From Kitasatospora phosalacinea (GTDB taxonomy: Bacteria > Actinomycetota > Actinomycetes > Streptomycetales > Streptomycetaceae), in contig NZ_JNYE01000060.1 of assembly GCF_000717185.1 (NCBI RefSeq), forward strand, positions 1-47,639: a DNA stretch of 47,639 bases, given 5' to 3'. A model generated the notes under the pieces. That model was not told the DNA's origin and did no database searches. It saw nothing but the letters and a program-made list of their open reading frames with translations. Below, piece after piece: positions 14,668 to 24,210 of the stretch. Every line of letters starts with the position of its first letter. Positions within the stretch are counted from its first letter, which is position 1. The translations under genes were made by a program, and so were the position numbers.

Positions 14668-17600
14668 GCACCGTGCACGAAACAGACACCGAGGCAAGCG
14701 ATTTGACGGTCCAACAGCTCATTTATGACAGGTGGGGGAGCGACCTGCCCGCCGCGGGGCTGCAGCAGCGCTTCACCGAACCGGGCTGGACCTGGCAGGA
14801 ACAACTGCCCCGTCCGTGCCCCACGTGCGCCGGTGTACTGCACTCGCTGCGCCGCCCCTACGAGTCCGGCGGACGCCAGTACCGCTATGTCGCCGTGGTC
14901 TGCCCCGCCTGCCCGGCGGCGTTCACCCTCGCCGACCTCGGCGTGAAGACCTACGACAAACTCCTGCGCCCCACCACCCCAGCCACGCCCGCGGCGGCGC
15001 CCTCCAGCCTTGGCTCCCGGCGGGCGAAGGCAGCTCCCACAATGACGGTCCGCGCCGCGGCACGGCTGGTGACTGGCCTCGACACCGGCCCCTGCCCGGA
15101 CGGGCCCGGAGTGACCGTCACCGAGATCCGCCTGCCCCACCCCTCCCGCGAACCCCAACCCGCGCAGACAGCCTCGGCGAGCCCGGCATGGCCCGAGGAC
15201 CTGCCCCTGCCCGTCCAGAAGGAGACGCGGGCCCTGTGGTGGGGCAAAGTCACCGACCCCGCCTGGAGCGTGCCCGAGGCGGCACTGCGCGCCGCCGACG
15301 ACGTGCGGGCCATCGTCCCGGCGGGGGAGCGGTTCGACACCCTGCGCGAGACCCTCACCGGCCTCGGCGCCCAGGTGCGCACCGCCGCGCACTGGGTGGA
15401 GGACGAGGTGGTCACCACCCTGTCCGACCTGGGCGCCCGGGTGGAACTGGCGGCCTGGACCGGCGGCGCAGCGACACCGGCCGCGGGCCCCGCCGCGTAC
15501 GCGGCCCGGGACGCGTACGCCGCCCAGTGGGACGCCCTGGACGAACTCCCCGCCGGCGACCTCGAGGCGTTCACACCCGTCGAGGACCTCGTCCCCGAGG
15601 AATGGAAGGCGCTGCTGCCGCACCCGTCCTTCAACCCGGTCCAGGCCGCCACCGTCCCCGCCGTCACCGAAGGCGACGAACACGTCATGGTCGTCGCCCC
15701 CACCGGCGCGGGCAAGACCGCGATCGGCATGGTCGCCGCCCTCACCGCCCACCACCGCGGCCGCAAAGCCGCCTGGCTCGTGCCGCAGCGCTCGCTGACC
15801 GACGAACTCGACCGCGACCTCGCCACCTGGCGCAGCGCCGGGCTGCGCGTGGTGCGCCTGACGGGCGAGGCCGCCGTCGATGCCGACCTGATCCGCGAGG
15901 CGGACCTGTGGGTCGCCACCACCGAGAAGTTCGAGGCGATCTGCCGCGCCGGATCCCTGCGCACCGCTCTCGCCGAGGTCGGCTGCCTGGTCGTGGATGA
16001 GATCCACCTGCTCGGCGACCCCACCCGCGGCCCCGTCCTCGAAGCGCTCCTCGCCCGGGTCCGCGAGGACGCCGCCCGGGTGCGGATCGTCGGCCTGTCC
16101 GCCACCGTCGCCAACGCCGACCAACTCGCCCACTGGCTCGGCGCCCGCCTCATCCGCTCGCCCTGGCGCCCGACCCGCCTGACCTGGCAACTGCCGACCA
16201 TGCCCCCGGAGGCGGACGCCGCCGACTGGGCGAGCCGCAACAACGCCCGCACCCGCCGCACCGTCGACCTCACCCGCCACCACACCCAAGACGGCGGCAG
16301 CGTCCTGGTGTTCTGCGGCAGCAAACGCTCCGTGCGCACCACCGCCCTCGCCCTCGCCCACGACCGCGGCATCGACACCACCGGCGCCGACGCGGACGAC
16401 AGCGACCTCGTCGAGCGGCTGTGCACCAAGGCCGGAGTGCGCCTGCACTACCGCGACTGGCCCCACAAACGCGACGCCGAACAGGCCTTCCGCACCCGCC
16501 AGGCCGACGTCCTCGTCGCCACCTCCACCGTCGCCGCCGGCGTCAACCTGCCCGCCCGCGCCGTCATCGTCCGCGACACCCAGATCGGCATGAGCCGCAT
16601 CGAAGTGTCCATGGTCCAGCAGATGTTCGGCCGCGCCGGCCGCATCGGCGCGGGCGAACGCGAAGGCCACGCCTACCTGCTCACCGCCCCGAGCGAGCGC
16701 CACCACTGGCAGGCCCGCCTCGCCGCCGGATACACCGTCACCTCCCGCATTCGCGACCGCCTCCCCGACCACCTGCTCGCCGAAGCCGTCCAACTACGCA
16801 TCCACACCCTCGCCGACGCCGAGAACTGGTGGGAGGGCACCTTCGCCTTCCACCAGGGCCACCACCCCTTCGACCCGCTCCACGACGCCGCCGACTTCCT
16901 CACCGAAAGCGCCTACCTCACCCGCACCCCCGACCCCGACGGCGGCGACGACCGCATCGAAGCCACCGAACTCGGCCGTCTCACCAGCCGATTCATGGTC
17001 GACGCCGACCTCGCCTCCACCCTCGCCGACGCCACCGCCCACCTCCCCGTCCCCGACGACCCCGACACCGCGGAAGACCTGCTCATCACCACCCTCGCCA
17101 CCCACCTGCCCACCCTCGAACAGGCCCCCTTCACCGACCGCGCCAAAGCCGAGCTCTACAACGTCCTGCGCACCCTCAGCCAACCCGACGCGGACCAAGA
17201 CGACGAGGAGGACGAGTGGCAGCCCGCCGCAGGCGACCTCGCCCGCGCCGTCCTGCTCCTCGTCGCCCACGCACCGCGCGCCTTCCGCGGCCGCCCCGCC
17301 TACATCCGCGGCATCCCCGCCGACTCCATGGCCCCCGTCCTCGACGACGCCCAGCGCTACCTCGCCTGGCTCGGCGCCCAAGGACCCCTCGCTACCGTCC
17401 ACCCCTGGATCGCCACCGTCGCCGCCGACCTTGCCCAGCGCATCCGCTGGCGCGCCCTCGCCCCCACCCGCGGCGCCGGCCGCCTGCTGTGGATGTGCGA
17501 GCAGATGGCCACTCCCGCCCACACCCACGCCCTCGTCCCCGCCATGTGGAAAGCCGCCCGCGCCCGCGGCATCGACGCCCCCGACTGGCCCGGGACCACC

Positions 17601-17903
17601 CCGCCCACCCACTGCCGCCTCGCACCCGCCGACTACCGCACCCTCCTCACCACCCGCGCCACCGGAACCGTCCTCACCCTCCACCTCAATCACGCCACCG
17701 TCTACACACCGCGCGGCGCCACCGCCATCACCTGGAACGGCACCACCCGCACCTGCCACACCACCACCGGCGGCCCCGCCGACCTGCCCTACCCGCCGCC
17801 CTCCCCCGACGACCCGTCAGCAGGCCACACCGGCGTGGCTGTCTTCACCCGTGGCGACCGTTCAGGAGAAGGGTGGATGAAGGTGTACAGCAGCGTCGGT
17901 TGA
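14664..17903 (+). CDS. Ski2-like DExH-box helicase
   Basis: 1079-aa SF2 helicase of Ski2/Hel308-like build. A zinc-finger-like CPTC...CPAC lies near residues 52-84, followed by a 250-residue unassigned region. The core has Walker A APTGAGKT near 348, DEIHLLGD near 446, GLSATVAN near 478, STVAAGVNLPAR near 622 and QMFGRAGRIG near 654. The C-terminal 400 residues are helical and acidic in part (DQDDEEDEW), with a distinct end domain. The GTG start overlaps the DUF6083 stop (GTGA), which fixes the start. Likely substrate is structured DNA or RNA of the element or an invader. It converges with the DUF4328 gene 12 bases beyond its stop. Helicase call firm; role unknown. Confidence 0.85.
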   Translation: MSTVHETDTEASDLTVQQLIYDRWGSDLPAAGLQQRFTEPGWTWQEQLPRPCPTCAGVLHSLRRPYESGGRQYRYVAVVCPACPAAFTLADLGVKTYDKLLRPTTPATPAAAPSSLGSRRAKAAPTMTVRAAARLVTGLDTGPCPDGPGVTVTEIRLPHPSREPQPAQTASASPAWPEDLPLPVQKETRALWWGKVTDPAWSVPEAALRAADDVRAIVPAGERFDTLRETLTGLGAQVRTAAHWVEDEVVTTLSDLGARVELAAWTGGAATPAAGPAAYAARDAYAAQWDALDELPAGDLEAFTPVEDLVPEEWKALLPHPSFNPVQAATVPAVTEGDEHVMVVAPTGAGKTAIGMVAALTAHHRGRKAAWLVPQRSLTDELDRDLATWRSAGLRVVRLTGEAAVDADLIREADLWVATTEKFEAICRAGSLRTALAEVGCLVVDEIHLLGDPTRGPVLEALLARVREDAARVRIVGLSATVANADQLAHWLGARLIRSPWRPTRLTWQLPTMPPEADAADWASRNNARTRRTVDLTRHHTQDGGSVLVFCGSKRSVRTTALALAHDRGIDTTGADADDSDLVERLCTKAGVRLHYRDWPHKRDAEQAFRTRQADVLVATSTVAAGVNLPARAVIVRDTQIGMSRIEVSMVQQMFGRAGRIGAGEREGHAYLLTAPSERHHWQARLAAGYTVTSRIRDRLPDHLLAEAVQLRIHTLADAENWWEGTFAFHQGHHPFDPLHDAADFLTESAYLTRTPDPDGGDDRIEATELGRLTSRFMVDADLASTLADATAHLPVPDDPDTAEDLLITTLATHLPTLEQAPFTDRAKAELYNVLRTLSQPDADQDDEEDEWQPAAGDLARAVLLLVAHAPRAFRGRPAYIRGIPADSMAPVLDDAQRYLAWLGAQGPLATVHPWIATVAADLAQRIRWRALAPTRGAGRLLWMCEQMATPAHTHALVPAMWKAARARGIDAPDWPGTTPPTHCRLAPADYRTLLTTRATGTVLTLHLNHATVYTPRGATAITWNGTTRTCHTTTGGPADLPYPPPSPDDPSAGHTGVAVFTRGDRSGEGWMKVYSSVG

Positions 17904-17918
17904 GAGCATGCCCTCTCA
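17902..17918. terminator. weak shared hairpin between converging genes
   Basis: TGAGAG (17902-17907) and CTCTCA (17913-17918) form a 6-bp stem that overlaps the stop codons of the helicase (plus) and the DUF4328 gene (minus). It is short, so it may be only symmetry of the two stops. Confidence 0.3.
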
Positions 17919-18497
17919 GATGGAGAGCTTCTCCTGCTGGCGGGCAGTCAGCCGGCGGATCACCAGGACGGCTAGGACGCCGGCCACCACGCCGCTGGCC
18001 TGGTCGAAGGCGGAGTAGCCGTTCGGATGGGCCTGCGTCCGCATCAGGGCGGCCGTGCCGAGCGTCTTCGCCAGCCACGCCACCCACCAGGCGTTGACCA
18101 CCCACTCGCCGCCGCGCGGTCCGCTGGCCCGCCAGATGTCGAGCGTGACGCGGTACGGGATCCAGAAGTTCGCCAGCGGAATGAACCAGCCGCCGACCGC
18201 GAGCCCGGGCCCGAACCGGTGCCCGACCGGGTCGAAGAGCTGCGCATTGCGGCGGCACCGGCGCAACCAGCGCAGGAAGAACACGACGCTGCCCACCAGC
18301 AGCACCATGCTGACCAGCACGTACGCCGCGAAGAACTCTGCCCGTGTCCCTCCGGCCAGCCCTACTGCGAGCTGGGCGACTGTGTACACGGCGATCACCG
18401 CCTGCGCGGCGGTCGCCGCGGAGCGCAGGGCCGCGGCCCGCTCGTCCCCGACCGCGCCGTTCCGGCGCGGCGCGTCTTTCGCTGCCTGCGTACTCAC
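17916..18497 (-). CDS. DUF4328 membrane protein
   Basis: 193-aa predicted integral membrane protein of the actinobacterial DUF4328 family. The conserved core FFLRWLRRCRRNAQLFDPVG, then GWFIPLANFWIPYRVTLDIW, is family-typical. Hydrophobic segments include AVIAVYTVAQLAVGLAG, FFAAYVLVSMVLLVGSVVFF, the GWFIPLANFW region and GVVAGVLAVLVI, so about four membrane passes. GTG 18497 has AGGAG 5 bases upstream. Function unknown. It stands alone on the minus strand between a helicase and a relaxase remnant. Confidence 0.82.
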   Translation of the reverse strand: MSTQAAKDAPRRNGAVGDERAAALRSAATAAQAVIAVYTVAQLAVGLAGGTRAEFFAAYVLVSMVLLVGSVVFFLRWLRRCRRNAQLFDPVGHRFGPGLAVGGWFIPLANFWIPYRVTLDIWRASGPRGGEWVVNAWWVAWLAKTLGTAALMRTQAHPNGYSAFDQASGVVAGVLAVLVIRRLTARQQEKLSI

Positions 18498-18789
18498 CTG
18501 GGCTCCTGAATGTCCGTCCACGTTGTCGATCTTGCGCGGGACCGGATGGAGCGTAGTCCTGCCCGGCGCCGCCACCGGGCCCGGGGCCCGTGCGTTCGGT
18601 CATGGGGTTCGATGCCCTCCCTCCGCGTCCGCCCGCGCCGTGCTGCTCTCGCGCCGCAGCCCACACCTGCCCCTGGTGGCGGTCGGCCCGCGGCCATGTC
18701 CAGCTCCTCCGTCGGCTGTTGCTGCCGTGTGGGTGTCCCACCATGCTCGGGCGGCAGCGGGGCGGAGACTCCGGCCGGACCGTCCGGCC

Positions 18790-19996
18790 CGCAGCTGCCC
18801 TCGCCCGAGCAGATCGTCGCCTGGATCTGGCGCGAGGACGGCGGCCTGGTCGTACACGCCAAGGTCGTCACCCGCGCCGCGGTGCTGACTGCCGTGATCG
18901 ACGCCTGCCCGCACGGCGTCGCCACCGCCGAGCAGGCCGAGCGCCTGGTCGAGGACATCCTCGCCGCCCCGGGGCACGCCGTGCGCCTGCCGGACCAGGG
19001 CGCCGTCCACATGTCCCACAGCCAGCGGTACACCCACACCACGATCCTGGCCGCCGAGCAGGCGATCACGGAGACCGCCACCGCCCGCCTCGGCGAGGGC
19101 GCTGCCCAGCTCACCCCGGCCGCCGCCGACCTGGCCATGGCTACGTTCGAGGCCGGCCGCGGCTTCTCCCTCTCCGAGGAGCAGCGCGCCGTCGTCACCA
19201 GGCTGCTGACCGCCGGTCACGGCCTGGACGTCGTCGTCGGCGTCGCCGGGGCGGGCAAGACCACGCTGATGGACGCCGCCCGGACCGGCTGGGAGGCAGC
19301 GGGCCTCACCGTGCGCGGCGCGGCCACCGCGGCGGTCGCGGCCGCGAACTTGTCCTCGGAGGCCGGGATCGACTCGTCCACGGGCGCCGGGTGGCTGCGC
19401 CCGGGCGGGCCGGGCCTGGCCGGAGTCGACGTCCTGGTCGTGGACGAGGGCGCGATGGTCGACGACCGCCAGGTCGCCGAGCTGCTGCGACTTGCGGAGG
19501 CCGGAGGGACGAAGGTGGTGCTGATCGGCGATCCGCTGCAGCTGCGCGCGATCGGCGTCGGCGGCTTCGCGGCCGCGCACGCCCTGGTCGACGGTCCCGT
19601 CCTCGCGGAGAACCGGCGCCAGTGGGACGCGGCCGAGCGGGCCGCGCTGGAGGTCTGGTGCCAGGGAGGGCGCACCAGCGCGCTGGCGGCGTGGGTCGAG
19701 GCCGGGCACGTGCACGCCGCCGCCGACGCCGAGCAGGCCCCCACACCGAGATGCTGACCGCCTGGCTGGAGCTGTGCGGCCGCTGGTCCGCCGATCCGCA
19801 CGAGGTCACCGAGCACCTGGTCGTGCTCGCCGCGACCAACGCGGACGCCGAACTGCTGAACGCTGTTGCCCGCGGACTCCTGCAGGAGCAGGGCTAGTTG
19901 ACGCAGGGCCGCACCTACCACCAGCCCGCGGGTCGCACCCTTCACCTCACGGTCGGTGACCAGGTCCGGGTGCGCCGCAACGACTACTCAGATTGA
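18790..19996 (+). pseudogene. decayed MobF (TraA/TrwC-like) relaxase-helicase fragment
   Basis: Middle part of a conjugative relaxase of the MobF family, which nicks and unwinds plasmid DNA for transfer. Recognisable pieces are VHAKVVTRAAVLTAVIDACP, HMSHSQRYTHTTILAAEQAI, FSLSEEQRAVVTRLL, Walker A GVAGAGKTTL, VLVVDEGAMVDD and VLIGDPLQLRAIGVGG. The N-terminal relaxase domain is missing. The frame breaks at about 19735-19755 in a run of Cs: after EQAP the product continues in another frame as HTEMLTAWLELCGRW. An in-frame TAG follows at 19895-19897, then GRTYHQPAGRTLHLTVGDQ to a stop at 19996. Truncated at both ends, frameshifted and stopped, so not functional; it records a past conjugative element. 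Confidence 0.82.
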
Positions 19997-20143
19997 ACTC
20001 GCGATGTCGGTGGTCAGGGCAGGTGTTGAAATCGTCCCTGGTCACCAACGTCCGCCCGAGATCAGCGCACTAGCCGAAGGTGCCACACTGACCTGCGGAA
20101 GCCAGCACCCAGCAGCGAAGTTACCGCCCGGTCAGGAGATCAC

Positions 20144-20425
20144 GTGCCGCCTGAACCTCCCGTCCAGCCCTCGGCTGGCCAGCCGTTCGATCCGGCGTTG
20201 CCGAGGGAGATTCGGCAGCAGTACCAGTTCGTGAGCAACCTGCTGCGCGAGGAGCTCACGGCCGCCGAGGACCCGGATTGGCGCCAGCAGGTGCTCGACC
20301 ACCTCGAACTCGCCTCGTTCTCAGCTGGCTACCTGCTCGCTGCGGCTGACCGCGATACGGTTCAGGTGGCGACGGCGGCACACAACCTCGCCGCCCTCGC
20401 TCTCACCCCGCTGCGGCGGCCGTAG
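20144..20425 (+). CDS. small hypothetical protein
   Basis: 93-aa protein with no known domain. The GTG start has AGGAG 5 bases upstream, good support for translation. The N-terminus is Pro-rich; the rest is helical and acidic (REIRQQYQFVSNLLREELTA, VLDHLELASFSAGYLLAA). It lies between the relaxase remnant and the IS630 element. It could be a plasmid-borne small regulator or an antitoxin-like protein; there is no evidence for either. Confidence 0.5.
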   Translation: MPPEPPVQPSAGQPFDPALPREIRQQYQFVSNLLREELTAAEDPDWRQQVLDHLELASFSAGYLLAAADRDTVQVATAAHNLAALALTPLRRP

Positions 20426-20470
20426 CTGTACGGTGATCACCTTGCATTCGCTCGCGTAAGTGATCGCAGC

Positions 20471-21459
20471 TCAGATGGGGTGCTGGCCGAGATCTCGTGT
20501 GGTCGTCGACAGCGGGGCAAGGGCAAGTCCGGTCCCGCCCAGGCAGCTGTCGATGAGGTGGGAGCGGTACTGGATCTTCCGTAAGCCGCGTCTGATCGTC
20601 CGCACGAGGTGGTCGGGGTCGGCGAAGGCGACGTTGGCCAGGAACCCTTGCCGCAGCAGTGACCAGATCCCCTCGACCGGGTTGAGATCGGGGGCGTATG
20701 CGGGCAACTGGTAGACGGTCAGCCAGTCCTGGGCGGCGATGAACTCCTTCATGCCTGCGGCCAGGTGGGTGTTGAGGTTGTCCCAGATCAGGACGATCGG
20801 GCCGTCGAGCTGGTTGTGCGCGGCGACGATCAGGTCGCGATAGTCGGTCCAGGCGAAGCTCTTGCGGCCTTTGGCCCGGCCCTGGCTGTCGTCCGGTCTG
20901 GGCCGGTAGATCAGCCTGGAGCGTTCGCCGGGCTTGTAGCAGGTCGGGGCGGCGATCGAGACCCGCTGGCGGGAGCGGCCGCGCACCCGAACGACAGGGG
21001 TGCGGCCGCGGCGTCCCCAGGTGCGAGCGCGCGCCGGTGTCATCGACACTCCGGCCTCGTCCTTGAACACCAGCCAGGCCCCGAGCGTCGCCACTAGGCT
21101 TTTACCTGCGGCCACACCTGCTTCTTCCACACCTCGACCGCATCCTCGTCGCGCCCGATCGCCCGACGAACCGGTTGCTGGCACGACCATCCGTTGCGTC
21201 GCAGGAGCTTCCAGACGCCCTGGACTGTGTACGAGACGTGGAACCTGCGGCCGATCACCGTCTTGATCCGCGCCAGTGTCCACCGCTGGTCCTCCCAGCC
21301 GTGGGCGAGCGGACCTTTCTCCAACTCCCGCTCCAACTGGGCGAACTGTCCCTCGCCCAGCTTCGGTGGCGACTGAGGCCTCTTCGACTCCAACGTTGCC
21401 GAGCCACCGTCCTGCCAGGCCCGGCGCCACCGCTCGACCGACCGCACCGTGACCCTCAA
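20471..21459 (-). mobile_element. IS630-family transposase, truncated at the 5' end
   Basis: Two overlapping frames make one IS630-type transposase. The first (21459-21094) carries helix-turn-helix segments (VTVRSVERWRRAW, RWTLARIKTVIGRRF, WKLLRRNGWS). The second, open to 20471, carries the DDE catalytic part: FKDEAGVS, LIWDNLNTH and PDLNPVEGIWSLL. The frames meet around 21105 at GGTAAAAGCC, so a programmed frameshift or a mutation is possible. About 40-50 N-terminal residues are missing: the coding sequence begins within RVTVRSVERW, directly at a fold-back hairpin (21440-21473). No matching terminal inverted repeats were found. Probably a dead copy. Confidence 0.8.
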
Positions 21460-21473
21460 GTCACGGTGCGGTC
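21440..21473. repeat. 14-bp perfect inverted repeat at the IS630 break
   Basis: GACCGCACCGTGAC (21440-21453) and GTCACGGTGCGGTC (21460-21473) are perfect inverted copies with a 6-base loop. The left arm belongs to the IS630 transposase coding sequence (TVRSV); the right arm is an inverted copy in place of the missing N-terminal codons. This is what a fold-back or template-switch event would leave. It could also act as a hairpin terminator. Confidence 0.7.
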
Positions 21474-21650
21474 ATTCCGTTGCCGTCACCACGTTCGAAC
21501 CGCTCGGCGGCATCAAGCTGCCCCCGCTCCCGGCGCTGCTGTTCCTGGGCAGTGAACCCGCCCCCTGCACGTATTGCACGGATGGGGCATACCCACCGAT
21601 CGACAGCCCTCAGCACCCACGACAAGGCGAGTTCAACCTGAATAGCAACG

Positions 21651-21673
21651 AAGATTCCCGACAGAGTCAAGCT
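21651..21673. repeat. solitary IS-end-like 23-bp sequence, copy 1
   Basis: This 23-base sequence (core CCCGACAGAGTCAAGCT) matches 27649-27671 at 22 of 23 positions in the same orientation. The other copy lies just upstream of an IS1182-type transposase and is probably its terminal repeat. This copy touches the stop codon of the ABC permease and has no transposase beside it, so it looks like an end left by a departed or deleted element. Confidence 0.6.
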
Positions 21674-24210
21674 CAGTTGTTCAGCCGAAGCCGTTGGCCG
21701 GAGGGGGCGAGAAAGGGACTCAGAATGACGCTCAGCATGATGGGCCCGAGGATAAATACGCTGAGTGACCCCCATGGCACCTCCATCGCGATCTCATAGG
21801 GCCACAAACGTGAAGCGGCGATGACCAGCCCGGCCACTGCGCCGCAGAACGCGGAGATCAGAGCAATGGTGACTGACTGCCAGGTGATGATGCGTCGACG
21901 TACTGCTGGCGGGAAACCCATCTCGAAGAGCCTGCGCAGATCGGGCCGAAGTTCCTGGGCTGACGCGGAGAGCGCAAGCATGATAGACACCGCGGCGGCG
22001 ACAGATCCGAGCGACAGCGCGAGGTACCACTTAGTGGGCACGTTGTTGCTGGGGCCACGTTCGATCCGAACGTCGGTGACCGGAATCTGGAGGGGTTCCA
22101 GTACCTTGGCCAGCCGCATCGTCGCGTCCGTGGGCGGGGTGGTGTCGCTTGTGACCATGATGCTGGTGGTGGTAACGGTGGCGCCGAGTTCCTGTGCGGT
22201 GTGACTGGACATCAGCGCACCAACACGTCCAAGAGTGGTGGCGTCGACCTGGGCTGCGGGACCGATCCGGTTGACCCGGATTGTCGGCTCCTGTTGTGTT
22301 GCATCGTTGCCTGGGGCCGGGGCAAAGACCGTGGCGACGCTGCCCTGCTGGTAAGCGGGGTGCATGACCAGCAGGCCGCCTTTAGTGATAATGCGCCATT
22401 CAGTCTCGGTCGGGGTGCGCCCAGTCACCGCCTGGAACTCCTCCGGAGTGTCGACCGCACCGATGGGTCGGTCTCCGTACTCAATGCCCGAACCCCCTAC
22501 TGCCACTTGCCCACTGGGGGGGCCTGCGATGCGCCACGAGGGAGCATTGAGGCGGGTACCCGCATCGCTGCCGGAGAGGCGCGCAGCAGTGACGTCCTTG
22601 ACCTGGGCCACGTGTGCGCCTGGGCCGAACTCGGCTGAGAGGGCGTCCGCGACGTCGGTGATCGCTTCGGTGTGCCGTAGAACGACTTCGATCTGTCCGA
22701 GGTGGCGGGGGCCGACATAGTTGGTGCGTTCGTCCTGAGCGCCGCTGGTGAGGATCACGATCGTGGCGGTGGTGGAGGCGACCGCGAAGATTCCGATGGA
22801 CACGGCGGCAACGGGGCGCCGTGGTTCGCGAGCAAGGTTCCGCAGGGAGATACGAAGGGTGGCGGAGGCGGGTCGCGCTGCGCGCGCAAGCAGGCGCAGG
22901 CACGCGGGGACGGCGCCGAGGAGAACCAGGAAGAGCCCGACGGAGCCGGCCATCGCGAGGAAGGTGGAGTTGGAGCGCGAGGAGAGGAGCACAGATGTCG
23001 CAAGGGCTGCAGTGGAAAGGCCACCAGCGATCGCAGCCAGGCGCAGTCGCCATGAGACTGTGTCGCGGTTTGGGGTCTGGGCCTGCTGTGCGACCGGTTT
23101 GCGCTGGGCGAGCCTAGTGGGCCACCAAACAGCAATCATTGCGCACAGTGCGCTGAGGAGCAGGAGGGCAAGTCCCCGTTCCCAGGGCAGCATGAGGGGG
23201 GCGAGGTCCTTGTGGACCACGGTGCGCAGCAGCGGCCTGGCGAGCATGCTGAGGGCTGTTCCGGTGATGTATCCGACGGTGGCACCCCATGCGGCTGCGG
23301 TGATGCCGGCGAGGCGGCAGGTGGTGAGGACCCAGTTGCTGTCCAAGCCGATGGCGGCGAGCAGGGTGAACTCGTGTTGTAGGCGGCGCATGCGGATGCT
23401 GAAGGCAGCAGCGGCACCGACGCTGACGAGGAGGACCCCGGGGATCATGATGATGCCGGGTTCTCGTTCGACCATGGAGGTGCCAGCCTTGATGTCTGCC
23501 CGGGTGCGGATGAGCAATCCGGCGTCGCCGGCGGCGCCGATGAGTGTGGCGAGCTGGCTGGGGGTCGAGGTCTCGACGAGTTGGCTGGCTTGCGTGCCGT
23601 ACTCGGCAGCGTGGGTGGGATCCTTCCAGAGGGCAGCCTGGCCGGGGGCGGCCAAAATCATCTGGGCGATGTGACCCTGAGGGATCTGAACGATGCCGGT
23701 GACCCGGGCTGTAGTGGGAGACCAACGGCTGGTCACCTTGTCGCCGATAGTGAGGTGTTCACGTTCGGCAAGCCGTTCGGTGACTGCGACTTCGCCGACC
23801 TGTGTAGGTAGGGCGCCTGTCTGAAGTCGCACGATGCTTCGGCCGGGACCGTGTTCCCAGTCGGTTTCTTTGTAGCTGACCAGAGTGGTGACGTTCTCGA
23901 AGAGCATGGGGTATTCGAGGGAGTCCACGACCTCGGTCAGGACGGAGCCCGGACCGGCACGCCGGATGAGCTCTGCGGCCCGTTCAGTGGTGGGTTCGGT
24001 GCTGCCAGGAAGGATTAAGGCGGCAGCAGATCCCATTTGGCTGGTCGCCCGTTGTTCTGCGGTCGCCGTGATCCATTGCAGGGAGCCAGCAGACAGTGCG
24101 GCCAGCAGCACGGGGACGGCGAACAGGCTGAGAAGCATCGCGCGTCGCCGGCCACGACCGATCACAACGCGCCAGGCGAGAGAGAGTTGAAGGAAACGAG
24201 AGCGGTTCAC
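21673..24210 (-). CDS. FtsX-like ABC transporter permease
   Basis: 845-aa membrane protein with the MacB/FtsX duplicated layout: an N-terminal membrane segment (AMLLSLFAVPVLLAALSAGS), a long extracellular domain, a four-helix block around residues 255-385, a second cluster starting near 405 (FLAMAGSVGLFLVLLGAVPA), a second extracellular domain, and final helices (WYLALSLGSVAAAVSIMLAL; VTIALISAFCGAVAGLVI; GSLSVFILGPIMLSVIL). The family exports peptides or lipids, or transmits mechanical force. The GTG start overlaps the ATPase stop (GTGA, 24207-24210), so the two make one transporter. With the secreted I36-type protein just upstream, it may export, or give resistance to, an extracellular peptide or inhibitor; this is inference. 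Confidence 0.88.
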   Translation of the reverse strand: MNRSRFLQLSLAWRVVIGRGRRRAMLLSLFAVPVLLAALSAGSLQWITATAEQRATSQMGSAAALILPGSTEPTTERAAELIRRAGPGSVLTEVVDSLEYPMLFENVTTLVSYKETDWEHGPGRSIVRLQTGALPTQVGEVAVTERLAEREHLTIGDKVTSRWSPTTARVTGIVQIPQGHIAQMILAAPGQAALWKDPTHAAEYGTQASQLVETSTPSQLATLIGAAGDAGLLIRTRADIKAGTSMVEREPGIIMIPGVLLVSVGAAAAFSIRMRRLQHEFTLLAAIGLDSNWVLTTCRLAGITAAAWGATVGYITGTALSMLARPLLRTVVHKDLAPLMLPWERGLALLLLSALCAMIAVWWPTRLAQRKPVAQQAQTPNRDTVSWRLRLAAIAGGLSTAALATSVLLSSRSNSTFLAMAGSVGLFLVLLGAVPACLRLLARAARPASATLRISLRNLAREPRRPVAAVSIGIFAVASTTATIVILTSGAQDERTNYVGPRHLGQIEVVLRHTEAITDVADALSAEFGPGAHVAQVKDVTAARLSGSDAGTRLNAPSWRIAGPPSGQVAVGGSGIEYGDRPIGAVDTPEEFQAVTGRTPTETEWRIITKGGLLVMHPAYQQGSVATVFAPAPGNDATQQEPTIRVNRIGPAAQVDATTLGRVGALMSSHTAQELGATVTTTSIMVTSDTTPPTDATMRLAKVLEPLQIPVTDVRIERGPSNNVPTKWYLALSLGSVAAAVSIMLALSASAQELRPDLRRLFEMGFPPAVRRRIITWQSVTIALISAFCGAVAGLVIAASRLWPYEIAMEVPWGSLSVFILGPIMLSVILSPFLAPSGQRLRLNN

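Noticed and set aside
14367..16793. Long minus-strand frame opposite the Ski2-like helicase
   Set aside because: Shadow of a gene with a full set of helicase motifs.
20471..21459. IS630 transposase as a clear pseudogene through frameshift alone
   Set aside because: Two-frame IS630 elements can use programmed frameshifting, so the frame change alone proves nothing; the missing N-terminus and fold-back are the better evidence of inactivation.
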